Shown piece after piece: positions 9,534 to 19,559 of a stretch of 64,000 nt of DNA. The translations under genes and the position numbers were made by a program. Numbering within the stretch: position 1 is the first letter of the stretch; each line of letters opens with the position of its first letter. The DNA is from Tranquillimonas alkanivorans (lineage in GTDB: Bacteria; Pseudomonadota; Alphaproteobacteria; Rhodobacterales; Rhodobacteraceae): positions 620,001-684,000 of the forward strand of contig NZ_FOXA01000001.1 of the NCBI RefSeq assembly GCF_900115595.1, written 5' to 3'. Under the pieces are notes generated by a model. That model had not been told where the DNA came from. It saw nothing but the letters and a program-made list of their open reading frames with translations, and searched no databases.

Positions 9534-11404
9534 GCACTCGCGCGGGCGGCAACACGCAAGCGCGCAAGAATCGCTGTGAGCGCGGAAGGCGTCATGCCCT
9601 CGATCCGCGCCGCCTGCGCGATCGTTGTAGGCCGCGCAGCTACCAGCTTCGTCCGGAGCTCGTTAGACAGCCCATTCACGCTGCAAAATTCGAAGTCTTC
9701 CGGAATCTCAACGGCCTCATCTCGCTTCAAAGCTTCAACATCGCGCTTCTGCCGCTCAACATAGTGCGCGTACATCGCATCCTTCGCCAACTGGCTGAAG
9801 ATGCCTCGGTCAATGCCAGAGATCCCGGGTTCGAGGTGCTCGAGCTGATCCCTGGTGACGCCGCTTATGCTAAGAAGATCGTACGCAGTTCTCCTTGAAC
9901 CGTCAGCCGACAGCTTGATGCCAGCCGACTGCGCTTCATTCGACGACCAGAGCCTCGCCTGCAAGAGCCTGCGCCCCTCTTCCAGGGCCCTCGACTTCTC
10001 TTCGAAAGCAACTTTGCGCTCCGGCGAAATGCAGCCGAGCTCCAGTCCCACGGGGGTCAGGCGCTGATCCGCATTGTCCGCGCGCAGCGACAGCCGGAAC
10101 TCGGCACGGGAGGTAAACATCCTGTAGGGCTCGGATACGCCGCGCGTAATCAAATCATCAACCAAAACGCCGATGTAGGAGGATGACCGGCTAAAGATGA
10201 TTGGCTTGCGTCCCTGTACTTCGAGCGCGGCGTTCAATCCCGCAACCAGACCCTGTGCAGCGGCTTCCTCGTAGCCGGTGGTCCCATTGATCTGACCCGA
10301 GAGAAAGAGGCCCCTCACCCCACGTACCGCAAGCCTGGCGTCAAGAGCCCGCGGATCGACGTAGTCATACTCGATCGCGTAGCCTGGTTGCAGTACTTGG
10401 ACCTCCTCAAGGCCGGGAATAGTACGGACATAAAGTTCCTGTACCTCCTCGGGAAGCGACGTTGAGATGCCGTTCGGATAGACTGTGGGATCCTCAAGAC
10501 CCTCCGGCTCAAGGAAGATCTGGTGCGACGGCTTGTCGGAGAATCGAACCACCTTATCCTCGATTGAGGGGCAATAACGTGGACCGACACCGTCGATGTG
10601 ACCGCCATACATAGCGGAGCGAGACAGGTTCTCCCGAATGATCCGGTGCGTCTCTTCCGTGGTGTTGGATATGCCGCAGGCGATCTGCCGAGCCGCGACG
10701 CTCTTCGAAAGGAATGAGAACAGCACCGGGTCATCATCGCCCGGCTGCATCTCCAGCCTGTCCCAGTCGATGGTTCTCCCATCGAGGCGTGGCGGAGTGC
10801 CCGTCTTCAGGCGGCCAAACGGAAGGCCCAGGTCGAAAATCCGTTCAGCAAGCGGCGTAGAGGCTTCTTCACCCATTCGGCCACCTGCGAACGAGCGGTC
10901 GCCGATGTGGATCACACCACGCAAGAAGGTCCCTGTCGTAATGATTACCGCCTGCGCCTGGACATGTCGCCCATCCGCAAGCCGCACGCCCTGGACAGCC
11001 CCGTCTTCGATTACGGCATCGACCACTTTACCTTCGATCACCATCAAATTCGGGGCGCGCAACGTTTCGGTGTGCGCGAACGCTCTGTATAGCTTCCGAT
11101 CGGCTTGCGCGCGGGGGCCTTGAACCGCCGGTCCTTTCCTTCGGTTCAGCAACCTAAACTGGATGCCGGCAGCGTCTGCAGCTCGGCCCATGAAGCCATC
11201 CATCGCGTCGATCTCGCGGACAAGATGGCCTTTCCCGAGCCCGCCAATCGCCGGATTGCAGGACATGACACCGATGTCGTCGATGCTCGGTGTCACAAGC
11301 GCCGTAGCAGCACCCATGCGTGCAGCAGCATGCGCTGCCTCGGTCCCGGCGTGGCCGCCGCCGACCACGATGACGTTGAAATCATCTTGTTTCACGTGAA
11401 ACAC
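9530..11404 (-). CDS. mnmG: tRNA uridine-5-carboxymethylaminomethyl enzyme MnmG (GidA)
   Basis: 624 aa. With MnmE it installs the cmnm5 group on U34 of several tRNAs, using FAD and methylene-tetrahydrofolate. The FAD-binding motif [10 protein letters not shown] is at residues 15-24. [29 protein letters not shown] and [14 protein letters not shown] are MnmG signatures. The first six residues MFHVKQ are encoded by a perfect parS site, so start codon and parS coincide. The start abuts the stop of mnmE and the end overlaps rsmG by 4 bp. Confidence 0.98.
   Translation of the reverse strand: MFHVKQDDFNVIVVGGGHAGTEAAHAAARMGAATALVTPSIDDIGVMSCNPAIGGLGKGHLVREIDAMDGFMGRAADAAGIQFRLLNRRKGPAVQGPRAQADRKLYRAFAHTETLRAPNLMVIEGKVVDAVIEDGAVQGVRLADGRHVQAQAVIITTGTFLRGVIHIGDRSFAGGRMGEEASTPLAERIFDLGLPFGRLKTGTPPRLDGRTIDWDRLEMQPGDDDPVLFSFLSKSVAARQIACGISNTTEETHRIIRENLSRSAMYGGHIDGVGPRYCPSIEDKVVRFSDKPSHQIFLEPEGLEDPTVYPNGISTSLPEEVQELYVRTIPGLEEVQVLQPGYAIEYDYVDPRALDARLAVRGVRGLFLSGQINGTTGYEEAAAQGLVAGLNAALEVQGRKPIIFSRSSSYIGVLVDDLITRGVSEPYRMFTSRAEFRLSLRADNADQRLTPVGLELGCISPERKVAFEEKSRALEEGRRLLQARLWSSNEAQSAGIKLSADGSRRTAYDLLSISGVTRDQLEHLEPGISGIDRGIFSQLAKDAMYAHYVERQKRDVEALKRDEAVEIPEDFEFCSVNGLSNELRTKLVAARPTTIAQAARIEGMTPSALTAILARLRVAARASA
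11388..11403. promoter_or_regulatory. parS: parS centromere site (perfect)
   Basis: TGTTTCACGTGAAACA, a 16 of 16 match to the canonical parS palindrome. It overlaps the first codons of mnmG at the mnmE-mnmG junction, 3.2 kb left of the putative oriC. ParB binding follows from the known consensus. Confidence 0.95.
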
Positions 11405-12691
11405 CTACTTCCCGATACAGAAGGACGCGAAGATCTCCCCGAGGATATGCTCCACGTCGACGCGTCCTACAAGGGCATCCAACGCTCGGATTGCCGCACG
11501 CAGGTCCTCGGCCACGATTTCATCCGGGCCCGGACCGGCGAGACCCGCCTGCGCCTCTGAAAGGCTCTGCAGTCCTTTTTGCATCGCTTGGCGTTGACGC
11601 GCGTTTGTCGCAGTTGCAGAGCGCGCCATGCGGCTGGATAACGTATCAACTATCTGATCGAGAAGCTCAGATACGCCTGCTCCGCTTTTCCCGGATATTC
11701 CGTTTATGCTGGACCGCCGAAGATCGCACTTCGCGATGCGGAGCAGGTCGCCCTTCTCCGGCTGCATCACGGGCTCTTCTTCGGGTGCACTGATCAGGAT
11801 CACGCGCAGATCAGCTCCCCTCGCGCGCAAGATTGCGCGCTCAACGCCAAGCGATTCGACCCGGTCGGCTGTCTTGCGCACACCCGCGGTGTCGAGGAAC
11901 GTAACCGGAAGCCCCTTAAGGTCCATTCGTACTTCGATGACATCTCGCGTCGTCCCGGCGACGTCGGACGTTATCGCGGCGTCTCGACCGGCGAGCGCGT
12001 TCAACAATGTCGACTTCCCTGCGTTCGGAAGTCCGACGATCGCGACCTCAAATCCGTCCCGCAAACGCTCCGAGATGCGGCTACCTTCAATCTCACCCGA
12101 AAGGCTTTCCCTCACCTCGTCGATTAGTGCCGCCACCTCTGGCGTGACATCCACCGGCACTTCTTCGTCGGCGAAGTCGATCGTCGCCTCGAGAAGCGCC
12201 GCTGCTCTCAGGAGCTTCTGGCGCCACTCCTCGCTCTTGGCGGCGAGCGCGCCGGTGAAGGTACGGACAGCCTGCTTCCGCTGCTCCTCGGTCTCGGCGT
12301 CGATGAGGTCGGCCAGCCCCTCGACCTGCGTCAGGTCGAGCCGGTCATTCTCCAGCGCGCGCCGGGTGAACTCCCCAGGCTCCGCCATACGCAGCCCCGG
12401 CACCTCTTCCAACGCATGAAGAACGGCGCCGACAATGGCCACGCTCCCATGGACCTGGAACTCCACAATCTCTTCACCAGTAAAGCTGGCACCTTTCTCG
12501 AACCGCAGGACAAGCGCCTGATCTAAGATTTCTCCATTAGAGTCAGCTAGTTGTCGTAGCCCAGCCTGGCGGGCTGGAGGACAACTCCCGCAAAGACGCT
12601 CGGCCGCGACCACAGCGTCGGGACCCGAAATGCGGATAACCGCGACACCGGATTTGCCCCGTGCCGTCGCGGGGGCATAGATCGTGTCCAT
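11405..12691 (-). CDS. mnmE: tRNA modification GTPase MnmE (TrmE)
   Basis: 428 aa. The partner of MnmG in tRNA wobble uridine modification. The N-terminal folate-binding domain begins [20 protein letters not shown]. The inserted G domain has [14 protein letters not shown] near residues 216-229 and the DVAGTTRD switch. The protein ends with the invariant C-terminal FCIGK, whose Cys and Lys are needed for the modification. Its stop is directly followed by the mnmG start, fitting co-translation of the two subunits. Confidence 0.98.
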   Translation of the reverse strand: MDTIYAPATARGKSGVAVIRISGPDAVVAAERLCGSCPPARQAGLRQLADSNGEILDQALVLRFEKGASFTGEEIVEFQVHGSVAIVGAVLHALEEVPGLRMAEPGEFTRRALENDRLDLTQVEGLADLIDAETEEQRKQAVRTFTGALAAKSEEWRQKLLRAAALLEATIDFADEEVPVDVTPEVAALIDEVRESLSGEIEGSRISERLRDGFEVAIVGLPNAGKSTLLNALAGRDAAITSDVAGTTRDVIEVRMDLKGLPVTFLDTAGVRKTADRVESLGVERAILRARGADLRVILISAPEEEPVMQPEKGDLLRIAKCDLRRSSINGISGKSGAGVSELLDQIVDTLSSRMARSATATNARQRQAMQKGLQSLSEAQAGLAGPGPDEIVAEDLRAAIRALDALVGRVDVEHILGEIFASFCIGK

Positions 12692-12715
12692 GGATGCACT
12701 CCCAGGTTGCCCTGG

Positions 12716-13987
<1,272 letters not shown>

Positions 13988-14069
13988 GAAAATATCCTGG
14001 ACCGGCCGGACAAGCGGCACGCGGTCGGTTCTCTGGGGAATTTCGGCGATCGGACGATCGGTGGCAGGA

Positions 14070-14098
14070 TAGCTAGAGGCTGCTCTTCGCCGAGTCAA
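14070..14098 (-). promoter_or_regulatory. Putative sigma-70 promoter of rho
   Basis: On the minus strand TTGACT (14093-14098), 17-bp spacer, TAGCTA (14070-14075). The -35 matches consensus at 5 of 6. It lies just after the hemJ stop and would give a leader of roughly 75 nt before the rho ATG. It is seen by eye only. Confidence 0.5.
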
Positions 14099-14104
14099 GA
14101 ACCG

Positions 14105-14575
14105 TCAGAATGGGCGAACAATCACCGCGATTACGATGACGATCAGCAGAAGCGTCGGAACCTCGTTCATCATCCGGTATGTCCGGCCGGTGCGGGTGTT
14201 CCTGCCCTCGGCGAACTCACGTCGACGGGCGGCGCACCACATGTGAAACCAGGTCAGAGCGATGACTCCCGCGGCCTTGATCCACGGCCATGGCTGCCCC
14301 CAGTCCACGATCCCCGGCGTCGAGAGGAGCAGAAAGCCGAACAGCCAGGTCGAGATCATCGCCGGGTTCATGATCAGCCGCAAAAGCTTCGTCTCCATGG
14401 TCTGGAAGGCGCCGTCCATCCGAGCGGATCCGTCCGTCTGCTCGGTGTGATAGACGAAGAGGCGAGGCAGATAGAACAGGCCGGCCATCCATGCGATCAC
14501 CGAGACGACGTGGAAGCTTTTCACCCACGGGTACGCATACGCGAGAAGGTCGGCCATCTTGTCCCCATGCTCCAT
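14105..14575 (-). CDS. hemJ: Protoporphyrinogen IX oxidase HemJ
   Basis: 156 aa from the ATG at 14573-14575, preceded by AGAGGGG. The open frame extends 49 codons further into the putative origin, but that part is not protein-like and would cover a DnaA box. HemJ is an inner-membrane heme-b protein that oxidises protoporphyrinogen IX in heme synthesis. The conserved histidine segment YPWVKSFHVVSVIAWMAG is near residue 20, followed by LPRLFVYH. Four membrane spans are visible, and the C-terminal EVPTLLLIVIVIAVIVRPF is typical of the family. Older annotations call it a UPF0093 or CopD-family protein. Confidence 0.92.
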   Translation of the reverse strand: MEHGDKMADLLAYAYPWVKSFHVVSVIAWMAGLFYLPRLFVYHTEQTDGSARMDGAFQTMETKLLRLIMNPAMISTWLFGFLLLSTPGIVDWGQPWPWIKAAGVIALTWFHMWCAARRREFAEGRNTRTGRTYRMMNEVPTLLLIVIVIAVIVRPF

Positions 14576-14704
14576 GCCCTGCCCCTCTAAACAATAAAGA
14601 ATATAAAGAAAAAGGATGATGTGATTGTTGGGGCTAGGGATAAGTGGATTACCGGATCCGTCCCTGAACTGATCAACAGGATCCGTCATCTGTGGGAGTC
14701 GCAG

Positions 14705-14713
14705 TGTGGATAA
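14705..14713 (-). promoter_or_regulatory. DnaA box
   Basis: TGTGGATAA on the plus strand, i.e. a perfect TTATCCACA on the minus strand. Confidence 0.8.
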
Positions 14714-14776
14714 ATCTAACAACTCATGTAAAGCGCCTATAAACCGATTTATTTCAATGTCTTACGAAGATCCGGC

Positions 14777-14785
14777 TGTGGATAA
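14777..14785 (-). promoter_or_regulatory. DnaA box
   Basis: TGTGGATAA on the plus strand, a second perfect TTATCCACA in the same orientation, 72 bp from the first. Confidence 0.8.
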
Positions 14786-14959
14786 CTCAGTGGAGTCATG
14801 TTGAGAGACTCGGGCGACGGATCCGTCATCCCCAGCCTGTGACGGATCCGGATCCGCTGTGGACACCGCGACTACGGAAAGCCAAGAGTGGTGGCGGATC
14901 TACTGCCGCCGTCCCGGAGGGCGGATCCGTTCACACACCACACAGTTACCGTCCGGATC

Positions 14960-14968
14960 TTATGCACA
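14960..14968 (+). promoter_or_regulatory. DnaA box overlapping the maf start
   Basis: TTATGCACA fits the general box TTATNCACA and has the opposite orientation to the other two. Its third to fifth bases are the ATG of maf. Confidence 0.55.
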
Positions 14969-15570
14969 GACCTGTCCCACCCCACCTGATCCTCGCCTCG
15001 TCCTCCATGACCCGGCTTCAGATGCTTCGTTCGGCGGGACTCACGGTCGAGGCGATGCCGGCGCGCGTCGACGAGGATGCGGTCAAACGAGCCATGGTGT
15101 CCGAGGGGGCCAACCCGCGCGACGTGGCCGACGCGTTGGCCGATGGAAAGGCGCGGAAGGTGGCCGGCAAACAGGGCGGCCTGGTGCTGGGCTGCGACCA
15201 AGTGCTTGCGTTCGAGGGTGAGGTGCTCTCGAAGCCCGAAAACGTCGAGGATGCGAAGGTGCAGCTTCTCCGCCTCGGCGGACAGCGACACATGCTGTTC
15301 TCGTCCGCTGTCATCTACGAGGACGCGAAGCCGGTCTGGCGGCATGTCGGCGTGGCGCGGATGCACATGCGCGCGCCCTCGCCCGGTTACCTTGAAGACT
15401 ACCTCGACCGGAACTGGGACAGCGTGCGCCACTCTGTCGGTGGCTACAAGGTCGAGGAAGAGGGCGCGCGGTTGTTCACTCGGATCGAGGGCGATCAGTT
15501 CACAGTCCTCGGCATGCCGCTGCTCGAGATCTTGTCCTATCTCGTACTGCGGGGCACTTTGTCTGCATGA
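14962..15570 (+). CDS. maf: Maf-family nucleoside triphosphate pyrophosphatase
   Basis: 202 aa from the ATG at 14962. An upstream in-frame extension would cross the origin repeats and lacks homology. Maf proteins hydrolyse non-canonical or bulk nucleoside triphosphates. The N-terminal LILASSSMTRLQMLRSAGL is the family signature, although the usual SxRR is here SMTR, marking the more divergent alphaproteobacterial subgroup. VLGCDQVLAFEG near residue 77 holds the catalytic Asp. The start codon sits inside a DnaA box. It overlaps aroE by 4 bp (ATGA) and heads a maf-aroE-coaE-dnaQ operon. Confidence 0.93.
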   Translation: MHRPVPPHLILASSSMTRLQMLRSAGLTVEAMPARVDEDAVKRAMVSEGANPRDVADALADGKARKVAGKQGGLVLGCDQVLAFEGEVLSKPENVEDAKVQLLRLGGQRHMLFSSAVIYEDAKPVWRHVGVARMHMRAPSPGYLEDYLDRNWDSVRHSVGGYKVEEEGARLFTRIEGDQFTVLGMPLLEILSYLVLRGTLSA

Positions 15571-16403
15571 ACGACGACAAGATTCCGCTCGCCGGCGTCA
15601 TCGGCTCGCCCATCGCGCACAGTCGGTCGCCGGCGCTACACGGCCACTGGCTGCGCACCAATGGTTTGCGCGGCCACTACGTGCCGATGGACGTGGGTCA
15701 GTCGAACCTGGCCGAGGTGCTGCGCGCGCTGCCGAAGGCCGGCTTCGTCGGCGTCAACGTCACGATCCCCCACAAGGAAGCGGCGTTGGAGCTTGCCGAC
15801 GTCGTGGCGGATCGCGCGGCACTCATCGGCGCGGCGAACACGCTGACGTTCAAGCCAGATGGAAAGATATATGCCGATAACACTGACGGCTACGGGTTCA
15901 TGGAGAACCTGCGCACCGCGGCCCCGCATTGGGACCCGTCCGTCGGCCCGGCAACCGTGCTCGGAGCTGGAGGCGCCTCGCGCGCCGTCATCTGTTCGCT
16001 GCTTGACGCCGGCGTGCCGGAAATCCGGCTATCGAACCGCACCCGCGCGCGGGCCGAAGCGCTACGGCAGGAATTCGGTACGCGTGTCGTCGTATATGAC
16101 TGGGTTCAGGCCGGCAACGCTCTGGATGGGGCGGCGACGGTGGTGAACGCCAGCTCGCTGGGCATGATTGGAAAGGCCGAGCTTCGCGTCCCGCTGGATG
16201 GCCTCTCGCCCGACGCCGTCGTAACCGATCTCGTGTACGCCCCGCTGGACACGGCGCTTCTGCAGCGCGCGCGAGAGCGAGGCTGCGTAACCGTTGACGG
16301 CCTGGGCATGCTGATCCACCAAGCCGTGCCCGGATTCGAGCGGTGGTTCGGCGTACGGCCCGTCGTGGACGAGGAGACGCGGCGCGTGGCCCTCGGCCAG
16401 TGA
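15567..16403 (+). CDS. aroE: Shikimate dehydrogenase
   Basis: 278 aa. It reduces 3-dehydroshikimate to shikimate with NADPH in aromatic amino acid synthesis. The substrate site [14 protein letters not shown] is at residues 13-26, and the catalytic Lys lies in [11 protein letters not shown] near residue 70. NTDGYGF and the Rossmann loop [10 protein letters not shown] follow. The C-terminal [18 protein letters not shown] is typical. It overlaps maf (ATGA) and coaE (GTGA) by 4 bp each. Confidence 0.98.
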   Translation: MNDDKIPLAGVIGSPIAHSRSPALHGHWLRTNGLRGHYVPMDVGQSNLAEVLRALPKAGFVGVNVTIPHKEAALELADVVADRAALIGAANTLTFKPDGKIYADNTDGYGFMENLRTAAPHWDPSVGPATVLGAGGASRAVICSLLDAGVPEIRLSNRTRARAEALRQEFGTRVVVYDWVQAGNALDGAATVVNASSLGMIGKAELRVPLDGLSPDAVVTDLVYAPLDTALLQRARERGCVTVDGLGMLIHQAVPGFERWFGVRPVVDEETRRVALGQ

Positions 16404-16999
16404 CACGCCCGATCCTCATCGGGCTCACCGGGTCCATTGGCATGGGCAAGTCGACGACGGCAGGCATGTTCGCCGAGCTCGGGGTGCCGGTTTGGGACGC
16501 GGACGCCGCAGTACACCGCCTGTATGCCGCCGGGGGGGCGGCGGCCATGCCCATCGCGCGCCTGCGCCCGGACGCGGTGCGCGACGGCGTAGTCGATCGG
16601 ACTGCCCTGAAAGCGTGGATCGAGGAAGAGCCGGGCGCGCTGAAGAAGATCGAAGCCGTGGTTCACCCTCTCGTCGCCGAGGACCGCCAGTCCTTCATTG
16701 CCAACATTGACGCGCCGGCGGTCCTGCTCGACATCCCGCTGCTGTTCGAGACGGGGGGCGACAGGGACATGGACGAGGTGGTGGTCGTCTCTTCTCCGCC
16801 CGAGGTGCAGCGCGCGCGGGTGCTCGATCGACCGGGCATGACGGCTGATATGTTTGAGCGCATCCTAACCACGCAGATGCCCGACGCCGAAAAGCGTGAC
16901 CGGGCGGAGCACGTGATCGCCACGACGGACCTTGAGACCGCCCGTGCCCAGGTGAGAGAAACGTGGGACCGAATCAGAAGGAAGCACGGCCTTGCGTGA
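16400..16999 (+). CDS. coaE: Dephospho-CoA kinase
   Basis: 199 aa from a GTG at 16400 that overlaps the aroE stop in GTGA. A longer frame upstream lies inside aroE and has no homology. CoaE phosphorylates dephospho-CoA, the last step of CoA synthesis. The P-loop [12 protein letters not shown] is at residues 8-19. [12 protein letters not shown] and [10 protein letters not shown] are family blocks, and the C-terminus is the usual VxxTWDRI-like helix. It overlaps dnaQ by 8 bp. Confidence 0.96.
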   Translation: MTRPILIGLTGSIGMGKSTTAGMFAELGVPVWDADAAVHRLYAAGGAAAMPIARLRPDAVRDGVVDRTALKAWIEEEPGALKKIEAVVHPLVAEDRQSFIANIDAPAVLLDIPLLFETGGDRDMDEVVVVSSPPEVQRARVLDRPGMTADMFERILTTQMPDAEKRDRAEHVIATTDLETARAQVRETWDRIRRKHGLA

Positions 17000-17684
17000 G
17001 ATCGTCCTCGACACCGAAACCACCGGCTTCGAACCCGAAACCGGCGACCGCATCGTCGAAATCGGCGGCGTCGAGCTGTTCAATCACGTCCCGACCGGCC
17101 GGACATATCACCAGTACATTAACCCCGAGCGCTCGATGCCGCACGAGGCGTTCGAGGTGCACGGGCTCGGCGATGACTTCCTGCGCGACAAACCGGTGTT
17201 TCGCGAGATCGGCCAGGCGTTCCTGAACTTCGTGGGCGACGCGAAGCTGGTGATTCACAACGCCGCGTTCGATATGAAATTCCTCAACGCTGAGCTGGGC
17301 TGGATCAAGCTGCCGCAAATTCCGTGGGAACGGGCGGTCGACACGCTCGCCATCGCGCGGCGCAAGTTTCCGGGCTCTCCCGCTTCGCTCGACGCACTGT
17401 GCCGCCGGTTCGGCATCGACAACTCGTCGCGCACGCTGCACGGTGCGTTGCTCGACTCCGAGATCCTGGCGGAAGTGTACCTGGAGCTGATCGGCGGTCG
17501 GCAACCCGGCTTCACGCTGGCGGCTGACACCTCCGGAACCGGCGGCGATCAGGGGCACGAGGCCTGGCGTCCCCGCCCGCGTCCACAGCCCCTGCCCCCG
17601 CGCATAACACCCGAAGAAGCCGCCGCCCATGCCGCCTTCGTCGAGGTGCTGGGCGACGACGCGCTCTGGCGCAAGCTCGGTTGA
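16992..17684 (+). CDS. dnaQ: DNA polymerase III epsilon subunit (proofreading exonuclease)
   Basis: 230 aa from a TTG at 16992, overlapping coaE by 8 bp. No ATG or GTG fits the conserved N-terminus [14 protein letters not shown]. DnaQ is the 3'-5' proofreading exonuclease of the replicative polymerase. ExoI is VLDTETTG (D7, E9), ExoII lies in [16 protein letters not shown], and ExoIII is in [19 protein letters not shown]-terminal tail from about residue 180, rich in Pro and Arg, should bind the alpha subunit. The stop abuts the secB stop. Confidence 0.96.
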   Translation: MREIVLDTETTGFEPETGDRIVEIGGVELFNHVPTGRTYHQYINPERSMPHEAFEVHGLGDDFLRDKPVFREIGQAFLNFVGDAKLVIHNAAFDMKFLNAELGWIKLPQIPWERAVDTLAIARRKFPGSPASLDALCRRFGIDNSSRTLHGALLDSEILAEVYLELIGGRQPGFTLAADTSGTGGDQGHEAWRPRPRPQPLPPRITPEEAAAHAAFVEVLGDDALWRKLG

Positions 17685-18218
17685 TCAGTTGGTCGGCTGA
17701 GCGGCCTGCTGCTGCTTCTGACGCTCGGCGATCATCTGGCGATACAGCGCGACGAAGTCGACATTGTCGAGGTTGAGCGGCGCGAAGCCACCGTCACGGG
17801 TCACGTCGCTGACGATGCGGCGCACGAAGGGGAACAGCATGCGCGGGCATTCAATCATCAGGTAAGGGTGCAGCTGCTCCTGCGGCACGCCATCGACCTG
17901 AAAGATGCCGCCGTATTCGAGCTCGAGGACGAAGAGCGTCGCGTCGCCGTTCTTGTCACGCGAGGTGACGTTGAACTTGCTGATGACCTCGTACTGGTTC
18001 TCGGCATCCTTACGCTTGCGCGCGTCGAGGCTGACCTGAACCCGGACGTCGGGCTTGGCGTCACCGCCAACGCCCTTCTGGGCCACGATGTTCTCGAACG
18101 ACATGTCCCGGATGAACTGCCCTAGGATGCGCATCTGCGGCACTTGCGGTTGCTTGTTTTCGGTGTCCGCGGCGGGCTGGTTCGCCTGCGCGCCGTTCGT
18201 CTGATCCTCGTCCGCCAT
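17685..18218 (-). CDS. secB: Protein-export chaperone SecB
   Basis: 177 aa. A tetrameric cytosolic chaperone that keeps preproteins unfolded and hands them to SecA. MRILGQFIRDMSFENI near residue 28, then LELEYGGIFQVDGVP and LMIECPRMLFPFVRRIVSDV are clear SecB blocks. The N-terminal 25 residues are rich in Gln and Asn, and the C-terminus is rich in Gln. A strong Shine-Dalgarno (GGAGGAG) precedes the ATG. It is convergent with dnaQ with no spacer. Confidence 0.97.
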   Translation of the reverse strand: MADEDQTNGAQANQPAADTENKQPQVPQMRILGQFIRDMSFENIVAQKGVGGDAKPDVRVQVSLDARKRKDAENQYEVISKFNVTSRDKNGDATLFVLELEYGGIFQVDGVPQEQLHPYLMIECPRMLFPFVRRIVSDVTRDGGFAPLNLDNVDFVALYRQMIAERQKQQQAAQPTN

Positions 18219-18275
18219 GTTTCCGGCTCCTCCTGAAATGCTTTACAGCTTTGCTAGCAGGAAGGCCGGGGGGCC

Positions 18276-18785
18276 TCAATGCCGGGTCCAGCCCGACGGT
18301 GCGCCACTCGGCCGATGGGTCGGGCGCTGCGGATGATCCAGGTCTTCGTACTCTCCGTCGATGGTCTGCGGCCCGGACGGCCGCGTATTACGCCCGCTGG
18401 CACGGGGATCGGCGCCTGCGCCATAGGAAAAGCTGCTGACCCGCACGCGGGCGCGCAGCCAACGGAATGCAACCCGGCGAAACGGTGGAAACAGCAGCGC
18501 AAAGCCGATGGCGTCGGTGAAGAAGCCCGGCGTCAGCAAAAGTGCGCCGGCGATCAGGATCATCGCGCCATGCGCCAGCGGCTCGGTCGGGTCGCTCATC
18601 CGGTTGAACGACGACCGCAACTGAGACATCGCGAGCGCGCCCTGCGTGCGAACCAGGTATGTCCCGGCGATCGCCGTCAGAACCACGATCAGAAGCGTCG
18701 GCCACAGCCCGATCAGGCCACCGACCTGGATGAACAGGGCGATCTCGATCAGGGGAATGGCAACGAACAGCGCGAACAGCCACAT
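18276..18785 (-). CDS. fxsA: FxsA family membrane protein
   Basis: 169 aa. FxsA is a small cytoplasmic-membrane protein of poorly known role; in E. coli overproduction suppresses F exclusion of phage T7. The N-terminal segment MWLFALFVAIPLIEIALFIQ, then GLWPTLLIVVLTAIAGTYLV, and ILIAGALLLTPGFFTDAIGF are the three hydrophobic segments that define the family. The C-terminal 45 residues are polar and low-complexity. It is divergent from the Tim44-like gene, and this position near secB is common in Rhodobacterales. Confidence 0.92.
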   Translation of the reverse strand: MWLFALFVAIPLIEIALFIQVGGLIGLWPTLLIVVLTAIAGTYLVRTQGALAMSQLRSSFNRMSDPTEPLAHGAMILIAGALLLTPGFFTDAIGFALLFPPFRRVAFRWLRARVRVSSFSYGAGADPRASGRNTRPSGPQTIDGEYEDLDHPQRPTHRPSGAPSGWTRH

Positions 18786-18889
18786 TAGGCAACCTCCAGT
18801 CGGGAGCAGCGGTAGACTTGGTCTGCCCCGCCACCTACATAGGAGGACGACCTGCCTGATACCAACCCCGCCCGCCGAAAGAGGTGTTG

Positions 18890-19558
18890 ATGAACTCTGC
18901 CATTATCCAGCTTCTGGTCCTGGCCGGAATCGCGGTTTTCCTGATCCTGAGACTGCGTAGCGTGCTGGGAACGCGCGACGGGTTCGAGAAACCGCCTCTT
19001 TCGAAGCCGTCCCAAGGCGACCGCCTGCGCAGCTCTCGTCCCGAGTTCGAGGTCATCGAGGGCGGCCCCGACCGCGACATCACCGATCACGTCGCCGACG
19101 GTTCGGACGACGCGAAGGCTCTGGCCGCAATGAAAATGACCGAGCCGGGCTTTTCCGTCAGCGAATTCCTGCAGGGCGCACGCTCGGCCTACGAGATGAT
19201 TCTGATGGGCTTCGAGCGCGGCGAGATGGACGAGATCCGCGACTTCCTGGCCGAAGACGTCGCCGCCGTTTTCGAGGACGTGATCGCGCAGCGCCAGGAA
19301 CAGGGCCTTCAGATCGAGGCGAATTTCGTCGGTGTACGTGAAGTGACGCTGGTCCGCGCCACCTTCGACCGCAATACCCGCGAGGGCGAGATTACCGTTC
19401 GCTTCCTGGGCGAACTGACGTCCGTCGTCCGCGACGCCGAGGGCGAAATCGTCGAGGGCAGTGCGACCGAGATCAAGCGCCAGCGCGACATTTGGACGTT
19501 CGGCCGGGTGTTCGGCACCGACGACCCGAACTGGAAGCTGGTCGCCACCGGGGAATGA
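18890..19558 (+). CDS. Tim44/TimA-domain protein, putative membrane adaptor
   Basis: 222 aa from the ATG at 18890, which has GAAAGAGG just upstream; GTG and TTG codons directly before it are in frame but badly spaced. An N-terminal membrane anchor (AIIQLLVLAGIAVFLILRL) is followed by a charged linker. A C-terminal Tim44-like domain from about residue 85 contains FLQGARSAYEMILMGFERG, then FVGVREVTLVRATFD and the ending DDPNWKLVATG. Mitochondrial Tim44 tethers Hsp70 to the import channel; the bacterial role is not settled. It is followed after one base by mltA and probably shares its transcript. Confidence 0.88.
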   Translation: MNSAIIQLLVLAGIAVFLILRLRSVLGTRDGFEKPPLSKPSQGDRLRSSRPEFEVIEGGPDRDITDHVADGSDDAKALAAMKMTEPGFSVSEFLQGARSAYEMILMGFERGEMDEIRDFLAEDVAAVFEDVIAQRQEQGLQIEANFVGVREVTLVRATFDRNTREGEITVRFLGELTSVVRDAEGEIVEGSATEIKRQRDIWTFGRVFGTDDPNWKLVATGE

Positions 19559-19559
19559 T

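Larger units (their letters stand above)
14654..14928. repeat. Cluster of six GGATCC palindromes in the origin gap
   Basis: GGATCC occurs at 14654, 14679, 14819, 14844, 14850 and 14923. Two copies share GGATCCGTCATC (14679 and 14819), and the copy at 14816-14827 is the 12-bp perfect palindrome GACGGATCCGTC. TGTGACGGATCC lies at 14838-14849. Elsewhere in the window GGATCC appears only about once per several kilobases by eye, so this density is exceptional. Its function is unknown. Confidence 0.85.
14576..14968. other. oriC: Putative chromosomal replication origin (oriC)
   Basis: A non-coding gap of 386 bp between divergent gene runs (everything left to parB points left; maf to dnaQ point right), extended here to include a box over the maf start. 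It holds an AT-rich stretch at about 14589-14625 that could unwind, and DnaA boxes at 14705-14713, 14777-14785 and 14960-14968. Weaker boxes are AGTGGATTA (14643-14651) and TGTGGACAC (14858-14866). Ten GATC sites fall within 14655-14959, six of them in GGATCC, and three GANTC (CcrM-type) sites occur at 14696, 14793 and 14807. The place next to maf-aroE-coaE-dnaQ and near parAB matches the Caulobacter origin neighbourhood. Origin function is an inference. Confidence 0.78.
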
